Source: Dipteris shenzhenensis (lineage: Eukaryota; Polypodiophyta; Polypodiopsida; Gleicheniales). Taken from it: 64,000 bases of DNA. This document shows positions 23,561-34,782 of the stretch, one piece after another (the stretch's first letter is position 1; each line of letters begins with the position of its first letter). Under the pieces are notes generated by a model, which saw nothing but the letters and a program-made list of their open reading frames with translations, had not been told where the DNA came from and ran no database searches. The position numbers and the translations under genes are program-made. The DNA lies in NCBI GenBank assembly GCA_047967505.1, contig CM106540.1. One strand, 5' to 3'.

Positions 23561-23754
23561 TACCTTGATCGAGGTATGCTATGCCCAGATCATATACCTC
23601 GATCAGACCATATACCTCGATCGAGGTATTCAATGCATTACGCATGTATAAACCTCGATCGAGGTATCCCTCGGTCATAGCACATACCCCTCGGTCATAT
23701 ACCTCGATCGAGGTATTGTATGCCTCACGTAGGTCATATACCTCGATCGAGGTA
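23561..23754. repeat. Cluster 2 of palindrome TACCTCGATCGAGGTA
   Basis: Copies start at 23561 (TACCTTGATCGAGGTA), 23613 (perfect), 23651 (AACCTCGATCGAGGTA), 23700 (perfect) and 23739 (perfect), with a half copy at 23595. Spacing is about 34-50 bp, as in cluster 1. Some spacers share words (GTCATATACCTCGATCGAGG, TATGCCTC), so the cluster partly grew by local duplication. It lies just upstream of the transposase relic. Confidence 0.92.
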
Positions 23755-23904
23755 TTCTATGCCTCGCACATCGTCATGTGTATACATCTGGCTGATGTGG
23801 TACCATGCATGGTCATGATGTGGTAATATAGTCTCTTCCATGACATTGAAAGGTGATGTGGCATGATGAGTTGGCATTCATGAGGTGGTAGATTGACATG
23901 GCAA

Positions 23905-24515
23905 TGGCAAGTATCATAACAATCTTTGACTTGGCGCATTTATCTATGAACTAAACATTAGGAGGATTGGGATACCTAGAGCGAACAGTAGCAAGGGTCT
24001 CATCAGCCAACTTTTCTGGCTTGTCTTTGTAGTGAATAAAGCAATCTCTGTAGTTGTTAGCAATTACAGAGCGCATGAAGGCCATGATCTCCTTCCCCCG
24101 TGCATCCATCAAGATGCCTCCTATCTGAGTGATGTCATAGAAGATTGTACCATCACCCTCTAGCACATCTGCATCATCTGAATCATCCCCACCCCCACCA
24201 TTACCCCCTCAAGCACTATGCCATGCATCCATCGCTCTTGCTACTACTACGCCTGCTGCCCTATCGTGTTGAGCTAGTATGCTGGCCACTTGTAGTTGGA
24301 AAAACAACCCTCAACTACATGGGAGTACGACATCGGTGGCTCTGCAAGGCAGAAGGGCCTCTTGACCATAGGGGGGGGGAAGGGGCTCTTGACTCTATAG
24401 CCGGCTAGGCTGTCTTGACTCCACTGGGGTAATCTTAGCTGATGTGGGGTTGGGGTGGTTTGGAGTCTATACTGCCGACTCCTGAGGAGTGTTTGGAGTA
24501 CACATGAAGTTGGGG
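23905..24515 (-). pseudogene. Decayed transposon-like gene, dispersed repeat copy 2
   Basis: This is the reverse-orientation partner of 926-1590. The - strand frame 24166-23951 is open and reads EGDGTIFYDIT, GGILMDARGKEI, ANNYRDCFIHY and RYPNPPN. It lacks the two stops that break copy 1 in the same place, so copy 2 shows the better-preserved sequence there. Similarity to copy 1 ends sharply at about 23905, on the word CTTGCCA. Beyond that comes the region with the palindromes. The gene family is not identified; a distant link to plant Ptta/En-Spm proteins is possible. Confidence 0.6.
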
Positions 24516-25718
24516 GTAATAAACTTCATGCACCTCTTCACTTCCTACTGCTTTGAATTGAGTGATAGATATATTTATCAACTGCGAAAGGAACATTAAA
24601 AAGAAGCTTTTATACCAAGAGACCACACCATACTTTCCTCCCTTAGATGAGAACGAAGATGGTAACATCCCAAGTGATGTTGTACTCAAGCATAGGGAGA
24701 AGGAAAGGATCAGTGGGGGCCATAATCTCAGCAAGACGGTCTATGCCAAAGAGAAGAGCGATATGTTCTTAAAAGAAGATCTTGTGGCTCAACATGACAT
24801 GAAGTAATATATATATTGAGAAGTTTGAAGGGGCTAATTAGGTCAGATTGGTAGGTTCCAGGGAAACATTGCACCTCCTTCATAGATACCTTTACAATTA
24901 GCTCAAAACACTCTACAAAATATCATAAGACACAGAGACCCATAACTTTTAGCAAAGAGATGATATCAAATATTCAAACATATATTGAGATGCACCTTAA
25001 AATGGGCTTCGCTCTGATATGTTTTGTAAGAAACAGAGAAGCGGTCGGAAAGATATGGGCAGTTTACTGGATGGGGGTAAAAAATGTCTAAAAAAGAAAC
25101 ATTCACACACAAAGAGTCATATATTTTTGATTTGACATCAAATACAATAACTAAAGACATACCATGATGCTCCTTGAAGAGAGCTTTAATATAAGTTTCA
25201 TTCAAATCAGACGATCGAGCAAAAAGTTATGAGCAAAATACTGACAAGGGGTCAAACTGTCATGAAAAACACCTACTCCTTCTACTGGTGCCAACTTGGG
25301 AGAATACTACCTCCATGCTTAAAATTCATGAACGATCCAAGTCCCATAGAGGTTGCCTAGGAGGGAAGGAAGAGCCCCCTTTGTGGCTTGGGAAATAGAT
25401 AAACCATGTATGGGCAATGAGCGGCCGAATAGACAACACTTTTGAGCACTTTGGAAGAGAAAGCAATGGAAAAAGGGAAGAGACACTCAAGAGAGAGAAC
25501 CTGAAGTGACCTTCATTACCAATAGAGTGAGACTCCACTCTAATGCAACTCAAAATACTACAAACACAAGGGAGAAGAAGAGGTTTCATACGTACAAGAG
25601 GGAGCGAAAGCTTCAATACTACTCATAGAGAGAGAATGAACTAGAGAGAGATGGACTCAAGAGTCTACAAGAGGGAGAGAAGGCTCATGGAAGAGGCCTC
25701 AGGAGACTAGAGCTACAG
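24516..25718. other. Unassigned sequence, part possibly LTR
   Basis: An 81-codon + strand frame at 24562-24807 is open but has no recognised domain. The right-hand part (about 25330-25718), rich in AGAGAGAA and next to LTR copy A, may be the remaining 3' portion of that LTR that is missing from copy B. This is not provable from the two copies present. Confidence 0.3.
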
Positions 25719-26389
25719 CAACATGAGGCCTCATGGTGGAAGAGATGATGAATATGGGAGAGGAGGGCTCTTTTTGTAGAGATTTTGTCACCCTCCTTCA
25801 CCCATTTACAATTGTCGCTTGTAGATTCTTTTTCCCATCAATCACATAAGCCCATATGTCACCATCCATGTCCTTTTTGGCTACTCTTGCCATGTGTCCC
25901 ATCAAAAGATGCTCAAGACTCTTTAAACATTGAGAAAGTCAAGAGTCTCCCCACATGGAGCCCATAGGGACCCTCTCTTTTCCATATGTCCACATCCTCC
26001 TTATTCCACATAGGAATTCTAGAAGGATTCCTCTTGACTCCACACTCCTCCACATGCCTTCCACATGATGCTTGGCATGTGATCTCTCTTATATTATTGG
26101 AACACATGGACATGAGCCCACCTCTTTATATGACTCACTCTTCCTATTTTCTAAAAACCCCATAGTATCCCATACACAAATAACTCTCACCCCATACCAA
26201 GGTATTTATCATTCATACACATTGTATTTACAATGATCCATTCCACTCATCGTCTCAATCCTATACAATATCTTAGAAAATAGAAATAAGTGAGAGCCAC
26301 TAGGCTATCACTTGATATTCAAATGCTTATCAAATATAGAGAAAAACAATACCAATGCCAAATAAAAAATATCAATTTTTGGCGTCACA
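25719..26389 (-). repeat. LTR copy A (3' LTR on the - strand)
   Basis: It matches 26670-27336 closely, with small indels. It follows the polypurine tract and may extend further left than the shared part. Confidence 0.8.
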
Positions 26390-26395
26390 TCTTCC

Positions 26396-26663
26396 CCCCC
26401 CATCACATCCTTTCTAGTGACAGAGAGGGTCTGCTGGCCCTCAAGGTGGTCGAGCATAGAAGAATTTAAGGCGATACTCATTGGTGCATCCATGCATCAC
26501 CATGCCTTGGACTCTGCCCACCGAATCGCATAATCTGTGGCCACTAATAAATAATGCTTGCCTTGATATGAGCGAGGGAGTGGTCCCACAAAGTCCAACC
26601 CCCATCTCTCAAATGGTCCATATGTTGGAATAGGCTTCAAGGGCCCATGAATCAACTGTCACC
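26396..26663 (-). pseudogene. Gypsy integrase fragment
   Basis: On the - strand it reads GPLKPIPTYGPFERWGLDFVGPLP and on to DYAIRWAESKAW, then a stop and a second phrase ending VTRKDVMGG at the polypurine tract. The conserved GLDFVGP around the first catalytic Asp identifies it as a Ty3-gypsy integrase. Confidence 0.85.
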
Positions 26664-26669
26664 TTACAA

Positions 26670-27336
26670 CAACATGAGGCCTAATGGTGGAAGACATGAT
26701 GAACAAGGGAGAGGAGGGCTCCTTTTATAGAGATTTTGTCACCCTTCTTCACCCATTTACAATTTCTGCCTATAGATTCTTTTCTCCATCAATCACATAA
26801 GCCCGTATGTCACCATCCATGTCCTTTTTGGCTACTGTTGCCATATGTCCCATCAAAAGATGCTTAAGACTCTTAAAATATTAAGAAAGTCAAGAGTGTC
26901 CCTACATGGAGCCCATAGGGACCCTCTCTTTTCCATATGTCCACATCCTCCTTATTTCACATAGGAATTCTCTAAGGATTCCTCTTGATCCACACTCCTC
27001 CACATGCCTTCCACACGCTTGACATGTGATCTCTCTTATATTATTGGAACACATGGACATGAGCCCACCTCTTTATATGACTCACTCTTCCTATCTTTTA
27101 AAAACCCCATAATATCCCATACACAAATAACTCTCACCCCATACCAAGGTGTTTATCATTCATACACATGGTATTTACAATGATCCATTCCACTCATCCT
27201 CTCAATCCCATACAATATCTTAGAAAATAGAAATAAGTGAGAGGTGCTAGGCTATCACTTGATACTCAAACGCTTATCAAACATAGAGAAAAACAATACA
27301 AATGCCAAATAAAAAATATCAATTTTTGGTGTCACA
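26670..27336 (-). repeat. LTR copy B (5' LTR on the - strand, 3' end lost)
   Basis: It begins TGTGACACC on the - strand at 27336 and runs directly into integrase sequence at 26669 instead of a primer binding site. The far end of the LTR and the region after it have been deleted. Confidence 0.78.
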
Positions 27337-28750
27337 ACGTCTATGTCTATTTGTGGCATAAACTCTCTTCTTGGGTCCATAATATGGATGTGGGAGTAGC
27401 GATTCAAACTCATTTTCAAAGAGACCACATGCTGGGCGCAAGTTGTTATCAACATTTGGCCAAAATAAAGGCTGTCCTCCCTTAATATCATCTTCTTGCA
27501 TTTTTGCAAGGTCCTTTATCAATTGGTAGGTCTTGCTAATTACAACAATAGTGTGTTTCTTCCAATAGGGCTTCCAATCAGGAAATCTGCGGAGCATTTT
27601 CTCTTGTAATAAAAGCTTTTAATCCTTCTATTTTACCTTTGGATTCCTCACTGAATTCTTTTATAGGAGCCTATGTTGGATGCATTTCTTTGCTCAGAAT
27701 TGAAGTTAAGAGAGAGTAAGGTTCTTCAGGCCAACAAAAACCCAACATCAACCTCATTGAAGATTCTATGAGCGATTAGCATTGAGCAAAATGCAAAGAA
27801 GAGTACATTCTTATTCTCTCCTCCACAATTGTCTGCTTGTACTCTCAAAGTTACTGGTAGGCGATCTTTTTCTACATGTACATTGTGAATTGCCTTCATA
27901 ATGGATGTTACAACTTGATTGCTATCATATAGATGCAAGGAATCAATCCATATGTATGCAAAAAACTTAAATCCATGCACTAACACTCCACATAGATGTG
28001 TCTTTCAAAAGTATTTTCCTTGTAGCTTAGGTGGAGTATTAACAAATTGAGGTAATGTTGTTGTATTTTGATTCATACCATCTATAATAACGTACACATA
28101 CTCATTTGGATGAGAAATAGCTTGCTCCTTCCAAAATGCATATTTTATTCTAGAATGTCAAACAAGTCCAAGATGAAATTTTCTCTTTTTTTGGTATGCT
28201 TCTTTTTGTTCTAGAGATGTTGTACTCTCAATTGCTTGCTTTAGATCATCACAATCATTGCACTTTGACATTTTCTACCTCTTTGGGAATTTAACATGTC
28301 CAAAAAAATTTTTCCAAAGAGTATACAAAGTATGAAAAGATGCTGGTGCATGCCCTCTTTGCCTCTATGTTTCTCCAATAGAGTTAAATACTTCTTTTTT
28401 TGACAAACCTATCGAAAGATGCATTTTTGATAGATGGGGTTGCAGTAAAGCATTTTTATGAATGTATCTTTCAAAATTGTTATTGCTGCAACTATTGAGG
28501 CCCTTGTTTTGGGCCTTCCTATATTTCCATGAAAGTTAAATTTTACTCCATACTTTGCTTTATTAGCCAAATTTCAATATGTGCCATGTGATATCCTATA
28601 ATAATGCGATATGCATTATTGCAAATACTTTTTCCATTTATAAGAGGCTTGATCTGTTGTCCTAAACTTTGTCTTCTCTTATCATTTACAAGAAAGCAAG
28701 AGAGTCTCATAAGTAGATATTCATTTCTTCTGCTCCCTTCCTTTTTCATA
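27337..28750 (-). pseudogene. DUF7869-type transposase-like gene relic
   Basis: The clearest piece is 27986-27726: a frame with HGFKFFAYIW, then LRVQADNCGGENKN, then FCSMLIAHRIFNEVDVGFL. The Q-x-DNCGGENKN signature followed by a hydrophobic helix and 'E-V-GFL' is typical of a large family of plant and animal proteins that I recall as DUF7869, thought to be transposon-derived. Upstream on the same strand are YVYVIIDGMNQNTT, which fits the family's 'DGMDQ' region, and an N-terminal fragment near 28749-28543. A C-terminal piece (27597-27337) ends at the gypsy LTR. Several stops and frame changes break the gene. It is not functional as it stands. Confidence 0.65.
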
Positions 28751-29039
28751 CATGCTCTCTACAGCCCTTGATGTCATGTAAGTTAATGGATCACATACAT
28801 CTATGCTTACAGCATGTAGATCGCATTGCTTTTAGCATAACATCTTCATTCATTACTCTTATTCTCTTTGATTGCTTTTCTGGATTTGCCTGTACTCGCT
28901 TTCATTTCATGCATCTGTATGTCCGTTTTAGGACCTTCTGTACATCCTTACTTAGATTTTTGCAGTTCTACTTGTAAGATTTATTTTTGTCACTTTGTTT
29001 TCATAGGATGTTGAATCCTTGATCTTATCGCTCTAATAG
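28751..29039. other. Spacer, nothing recognised
   Basis: No coding, repeat or RNA feature is recognised. Confidence 0.4.
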
Positions 29040-29700
29040 TCAAATACTGAATAGTCCTTTGTTGATCTCTGCTTTTGATACATTCGTAGAACCATTTGTA
29101 ACATGAACTGTTTCACAGTCAAAGTCAAATACCGAATAGTCCTTTGTTGATCTCATCCCTACTTTTGATACAATCATAGAACCACTTGTCACAGTGGCCA
29201 TAGAGTGTCCACAATGATCTTCAAACTCATCTATTCCAATGAGATCACTCATTGATGCACTTTCTATGGATTTCATAACTCCATAGTCTTGAAACTCCTC
29301 TACTCTTAGGAGAACATCACTCATTATATCATCATGCATGATTTTCATAATTCCATAGTTACTTGGTTTGACTCCAAGAACTTTATCAGTATCCATGAAG
29401 CCATCCATGCTTGATAAGATATCACTTTTGAAAAATTTGCCCAAGTTTTCAATGTGCATGAACTCATCCACCCTGGATAAGGCATCACTTGTGAAATCTT
29501 TTTCTTTCTCAGTGCCAATGAACTCATCGATTCCTGATAAGATGTTAGTACAATAGTTGAGTGCATTGGGAATCATCCATCTTTGAAGGAATAGAGCTTA
29601 GTACATTAGCATATTCTTTCAATTCTTTGATGTTGTACTATACATTATGTTTATCATTAAAAACCACATGCCAAGTCTTTCCAATCTTTAAAAATTGCAT
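29040..29700 (-). pseudogene. Unknown gene fragment, left part (interrupted by CACTA)
   Basis: The - strand has a 178-codon open frame (29576-29040) with a repeated acidic theme: IDEF, VDEF, MDGF, VEEF and IDEF every 25-35 residues, each near a Ser-Asp pair. Just upstream, in another frame, the sequence up to 29700 reads FLKIGKTWHVVFNDKHN. This joins in frame, across the CACTA element, to the phrase PYYEIGKYLRWS at 34871 onward. The gene is not recognised. It may be the upstream part of the DUF7869-type gene to its left, since strand and order agree. Confidence 0.45.
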
Positions 29701-29814
29701 CACTACAAGGCACAGGCCCTTTTCCGATGGAAATACCGACCTTTTTTACACTAAAAAGTTTTTTTGACAAGTGCAAAGGTTGGTATTTACATCGCTATTA
29801 GCGCTGGAAAAGAA

Positions 29815-29962
29815 TGGTCTGCTATATAAGCATCGCTATATAGTGACACTAACAAAAGTCACTATATAACGATGTTTACCCATTGGTAAACGTCACTATA
29901 TAGCGACATTGGTAAATGTCACTATATAGCGACTGTTAATCATTGCTATATAGCGACAATTA
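29815..29962. repeat. Left subterminal repeats of the CACTA element
   Basis: Several copies of GTCRCTATATAGYGAC or parts of it occur here, spaced about 20-40 bp. CACTA elements carry such subterminal motifs, which bind the TNPA-type protein in the maize system. Similar copies occur near the right end (34719-34782). Confidence 0.75.
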
Positions 29963-30659
29963 ATAGAAGCTTTAAAAAAAAATCAGTGGGGCTAAACAGG
30001 GCCACAGCAGGCCCTGTTTTGCCCCACTAATGTTTTTTTTTTAGTAATTACAAAATAATGTTGTTTGTTACAAATTTTCCCTTGTGAAAAGGGTGATACA
30101 AAATCGCTCAAACAAGTTGAGCGACACAAGCATAAACATGTCCAAGATATACAACATTGTTTGTTACAAAATTACATTTTCGAAAAGGGTGATACAAAAT
30201 CGCCCAAATGAGCCGACATATAGAAGCATATACATGCAAAAGTATATACAAACTACTACTAATACTTATACTAATACTACTAGTGCTACTACTCATCTGA
30301 ATCATCGTTCTTGTCCTCATCCTTATTGTGGTCGCGCTGGCATGTTCCCTGGCCCTCGTGAGCTATGCCTGATACTTGGCCCTCGTCAAAGCCATGTAAG
30401 CTAAATCCCTCATTCATCACCACTCACCTCCATGGATGGGACGTTCAAGCTTGCACTCTAAGACTGAAACCATATTAATTGGAAACTAAATTGAAACTTA
30501 AAGAATAAAACAATTTAAAAAGTGAGATTACAAGTAGGAGTAGACCACCTCAACCTAATTGACCATCGCTCCCACGGTCTCCATTTGAATAAACCACGGC
30601 TTTATTCCTATGCGGAATGCGCATCTTGCCTCTTTGTATTTGAGAAGGCAACCCATCGC

Positions 30660-32320
30660 AATTGAGCATAAGCATAGGCATATAAGCGTAAGCATAGGCA
30701 AATGCATACGCTTATGAAAGAGAGGAAATAAGAGAGGGGAAAAGAAGAGAAGGAAGAGAAAGGAAGAGGGGAAAAGCATATGAGGATCTGAGCATATGCT
30801 CATGCATAAGCATAAGCATAGGCAAATGCATATGCTTATGAAAAGAAGAGAAAAGAGAATGAAAGAGAGGAAATAAGAGAGCCTAGGAAAAGAAGAGAAG
30901 AAAGAGGAAGGAAGAGGGGAAAAGAGAATGAAAAAAGAGAGGGGAAAAGAGCATAAGCATAAGAGAAGGGAAAAGAAGAGGGGAAAATAAGAAAAGAGAG
31001 GAGAAAAGAAGAAAAGATGGGAAAAAAGAGAAAACGAGAGAAAGCATATGCTTATGCTTATGCATGAGGGGAAAATAAGAAAAGAGAGGAGAAAAGAAGA
31101 AAAGATGGGAAAAAAGAGGAAAAGAGAGAAAGCATATGCTTATGCTTATGCATGAGCATATGAGCATATGCTCATGCATAAGCATAAGCATATGAGCATA
31201 AGCATAGGCAAATGCATATGCTTCTGAAAAGCAGAGAAAAGAGGATGAAAGAGAGGAAATAAGAGAGGGGAAAAGAACAGGAAGAAGAGAAAGGAAGAGG
31301 GGAAAAGCATATGAGCATATGAGCATATGCTCATGCATACTGAAAAGCAGAGAAAAGAGGAGGAAAGAGAGGAAATAAGAGCGGGGAAAAGAAGAGGAAG
31401 AAGAGAAAGGAAGAGGGGAAAAGCATATGAGCATAAGCATAGGCAAATGTATATGTTTATAAAAAGAAGAGAAAAGAGGATGAAAGAGAGGAAATAAGAG
31501 AGGGGAAAAGAAGAGAAGGAAGAGGAAGGAAGAGGGGAAAAAAGAATGAAAAAAGAGAGGGGAAAAGAGCATAAGCATAAGAGAAGGAAAAAGAAGAGGA
31601 AAAAATAAGAAAAGAGAGGAGAAAAGAAGAAAAGAGGGGAAAAAAGAGAAAAAGAGAGAAAGCATATGCTTATGCTTATGCATGAGCATATGCTCATGCA
31701 TAAGCATAAGCTTATGAGAGAGATACATAGACAAATGAATATGCTTATGAAAAAAAGAGAAAAGAGGATGAAAGAGAGGAAATAAGAGAGGGGAAAAGAA
31801 GAGAAAGAAGAGAAAGAAAGAATGGAAAAGAGAAGGAAAAAATAGAGGGGAAAAGAAGAAAAGAGAGGAAAAAAGAGAAAAAGAGAGAAAGCATATGCTT
31901 ACGCTTATGCATGAGCATATGAGCATATGCTCATGCATAAGCATAAGCATAAGCATAGGCAAATGCATATGCTTATGAAAAGAGGAGAAAGAGAGGAAAT
32001 AAGAGAGGGGAAAAGCATATGAGCATATGCTCATGCATAAGCATAAGCATATGAGCATAAGCATAGGCAAATGCATTTGCTTATGAAAAGAAGAGAAAAG
32101 AGGATGAAAGAGAGGAAATAAGAGAGGGGAAAAGAAGAGAAGGAAGAGGAAGGAAGAGGGGAAAAGAGAATGCAAAAAGAGAGGGGAAAAGAAGAAAAGA
32201 GAGGAAGAAGAGGAAATAAGAGAGGGAGGGAAAGAGGGGCGAAAGAGGGAAGAAAAGAGGAAAAGAGGGAAAGACTGAGGGAATAAGAGAAGAGAGGGGA
32301 AGAAAGGGTTCCTACACCCA
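30660..32320. repeat. Purine-rich / GCATATGCTTATGC complex minisatellite
   Basis: Long runs of GGAAAAGAAGAG and GAAATAAGAGAG alternate with blocks built from CATATGCTTATGCATGAGCA and its relatives. The same composite of about 200-300 bp recurs at least six times with rearrangement. The - strand stays open for 528 codons, but the product would be Phe/Leu/Ser-rich with MLMLMHEHM blocks and has no domain. I treat it as non-coding. Confidence 0.85.
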
Positions 32321-32991
32321 TCATTGCAGCTAGCGCTTAACGTCCTAGCTACAGGCCAATGAAAATAACATAAATAAAAAAAGGAAAAAAGAGGAAGCAC
32401 TTTCTTACTTGGAAAAGTCCCACTCGGTGTTTGGTGGATTGGCCCTACAAAAGAGAGGAAACATACCATTTTTCAGATAACTAGTTAGAGGAAGGAGGAG
32501 TTTGGAGAAGCAACTTTCCAAAGGGATTGGATTGAGGGCACAAGCATAAGCCTACAAACAAGGAGAAAGCATGAAAGGAAGGGAAAGAGGAGGAAGAGAA
32601 ATATCAAAAAGACAAGAGGTGGTCTTCTTTCACCAAATCTCATTTTTTGTCCTTAATCTCTAAAAATCAAGCATGAAAATTAGCACATAGGCTTAGCAAT
32701 GCAAGGAGAAACATGCTTCAACACTCACAAGATGAAATCTCACAAAAAATGAATGTACATTACTTAAAGAGACACATCTTCTTGAAAAACTTCCTTTCAC
32801 ACAAGCAGAGAGGGAGAAGGGTGGAGAGGGAGCACAAGTATTGGAAGAGGGGCTTGGTAAGGGTGAGGAGTGTGGGGAATAAAGGAGGAAAGCGAGGTCA
32901 CCAAATATATCATGGGAGGAGAGATTTTTTCTTTTCTCGCAATAGAGTTGTGAAAGAAGACATCGTGCGGGGTTTCAGGTTTTAGTCCCCC

Positions 32992-33130
32992 AACATCGCT
33001 ATATAGCGACACTGGTCAATCGCTATATAGCGACACTTATACCCTAAAAGTGTCGCTATATACTTATATCCTAAAAGCGTTGCTATATAGTAATGAAACA
33101 AGGCAAAGCGTCGCTATATAGCGATGGTTT
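32992..33130. repeat. Internal cluster of TCGCTATATAGCGA palindromes
   Basis: At least five copies of the motif, with perfect palindromes around 32997-33012, 33023-33040 and 33112-33127, lie just upstream of the transposase remains. The same motif forms the subterminal repeats. A position directly before the coding exons suggests a promoter or self-regulation function. Confidence 0.75.
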
Positions 33131-33234
33131 AGGACACTTGATCTAAGAAGAGAGGGAAGGAGCTTATGGGTGGCTAGTTTTTGGATCTTAATGGATTTCC
33201 TTGCATTTTGTGTTGTGATTTTGGAGGTGTGCAG

Positions 33235-34552
33235 ATGGAAGGAACGAGTGGAAGCTTGTCTAATGATGCGCCAATGCTCGGGAGCACAGAGTGGCTTACA
33301 GAGAAGTTGTATTGTCATTGCAATCATTGCAAGTGAGAAGTGCGACATCAATGCCCTATTGTCATGCACCACTTGAGGATGTACGGGGAGGACCCCAAAC
33401 TAGTACCCACCATTGGTGGTGCACATGGTAATGGATCATTGAAAAGTCAATGCTATTTGAGTTTGTGATTAATATTGCATGCGTACATGACACGAAATCT
33501 TGAGACAAGATCTTATATTTACACATAACCTTGAGATAGGATGAGGAGGGTGGCGAGGGTGTGCATATACCTTCACACTTTGAGAAGGAGTATAGTCTCC
33601 TAGATGTGCCAGATGATGACGAGGGTATGCTGGACATGATGGATTCTATTTTTAGGGCCAATGCACATGTGATGTCCAAGTCTGAGGCTATGTACATGGC
33701 ACCTTTGATAGAGGAGTTACAGATCTTATGGATAGGAGTGCAGGTCTTTGATATTTCCAGAGCTCCTAGACATACCAATGACATTTTTGCATGGATTAAC
33801 ACATCGATTAAAAGAGAGTCATGTATGATTGTGGAGTCATGGTAACTTCACGCAAGATAGCCGAGCAAGTGCTTCAGATACCAATCTTCTCTCCTCGCAA
33901 TTGGATTATTGTGGGACCATACACAAAATCTATGAAATTGATTTCAAACGATTTAGTATTTTCATTCTTGATGTAAAATGGTTTAGAACTATCTATGATG
34001 ATCTTTGTTCTTCCTGAGCATTGTGAGCAGGTGCATACTAATGTTTTAATTAATTTAATCTTTCATTTTAAAATGTCAATTGATACATGTGCTTAAGCAT
34101 AATTTCATATAATTGATGGCATTTGGCACCCATATTCAATATAGGTGGTTTTCCATCCGGATTGTTTTGATCCAAGATGGTGGTACGTGATCCAATTTGC
34201 ACCACAAAGTAAGCAAATTTTTGAAGATAGAGATGTGGATATGGAGATGCCACTACCAATGCTAGATCCAATTGATACAGATGGATCTAGCAAAGAAGAT
34301 GAAGATCACAAGATGAGCCAAGAGGAAGATGTGCATAATGACATCATACGAGAAGAAGATGGAGATCACGATATTGAGGAAGAAGGTGACGATCATCAAG
34401 AATTACCTGACTTTATTAAAGAAGTCTTAGGTGAACATATGATGCCAGAAAACGATGATGATATAGGAGATCAACTCGGTATAGAGTTGGAGATAGACTT
34501 GTTTGGCACACTAGACTTGGATGAAGCTATTGATGTAAATGCTCTTCATTGA
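33235..34552 (+). pseudogene. CACTA transposase (TNPD/Transposase_21-type) relic
   Basis: Pieces appear in the order of a CACTA transposase. At 33235, after an AG acceptor, comes MEGTSG, then CHCNHCK, a TGA, and VMHHLRMYGEDP, which fits the N-terminal CxCxxC/HL domain. At about 33545-33800 comes EELQILWIGVQVFDISRAP, the start of the Transposase_21 core. At about 33900-34017 IDFKRFSIFILDVKWF fits the DUF4216 region. A likely intron ends with AG at about 34143, and FDPRWWYVIQFAPQSKQIFED plus an acidic tail to 34552 form the C terminus. Most of the catalytic core between the second and third pieces is missing, so the gene is internally deleted. Confidence 0.75.
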
Positions 34553-34718
34553 TTTTTTTTCATCTCAAACTTGGACATGAATATATGAGCTTCAAACTTG
34601 ATGTAGATGCTCTTGTACTTTTATTCTTTCAAAGGATCAAACATGTATGAAAAGATTTTTTTTTTGTCATTGGGAAAGACTATCTTTAAAGGTCGGTATG
34701 GGAAAAAACACTCTCTGT

Positions 34719-34782
34719 AAAACGTCACTATATAACAACCTTATACAAGTCTGGCAAGTGTCACTATATAGCAACACTTTTT
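34719..34782. repeat. Right subterminal repeats of the CACTA element
   Basis: Two decayed copies of the GTCACTATATA motif occur here (GTCACTATATAACAAC and GTCACTATATAGCAAC), matching those near the left end. Confidence 0.65.

Larger units (their letters stand above)
25719..27336 (-). mobile_element. Ty3-gypsy deletion derivative
   Basis: Two direct repeats of about 670 bp (25719-26389 and 26670-27336) flank only 280 bp. Read on the - strand, the right copy would be the 5' LTR and the left copy the 3' LTR; both begin TGTGACRCC. A polypurine tract (GATGGGGGGGAAGA) directly precedes the left copy. The 280-bp interior holds only the start of an integrase catalytic core (PFERWGLDFVGPLP, YLLVATDYA; first catalytic Asp kept) joined to a short segment before the polypurine tract. 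Gag, protease, RT and the primer binding site are absent. The sequence was therefore shortened by one or more deletions that also cut the end of the 5' LTR. Confidence 0.82.

Noticed and set aside
30883-32469. A 528-codon open frame on the - strand
   Set aside because: It consists of low-complexity Phe/Leu/Ser runs and MLMLMHEHM blocks caused by the purine-rich and GCATAT-type repeats; no domain and no start context.
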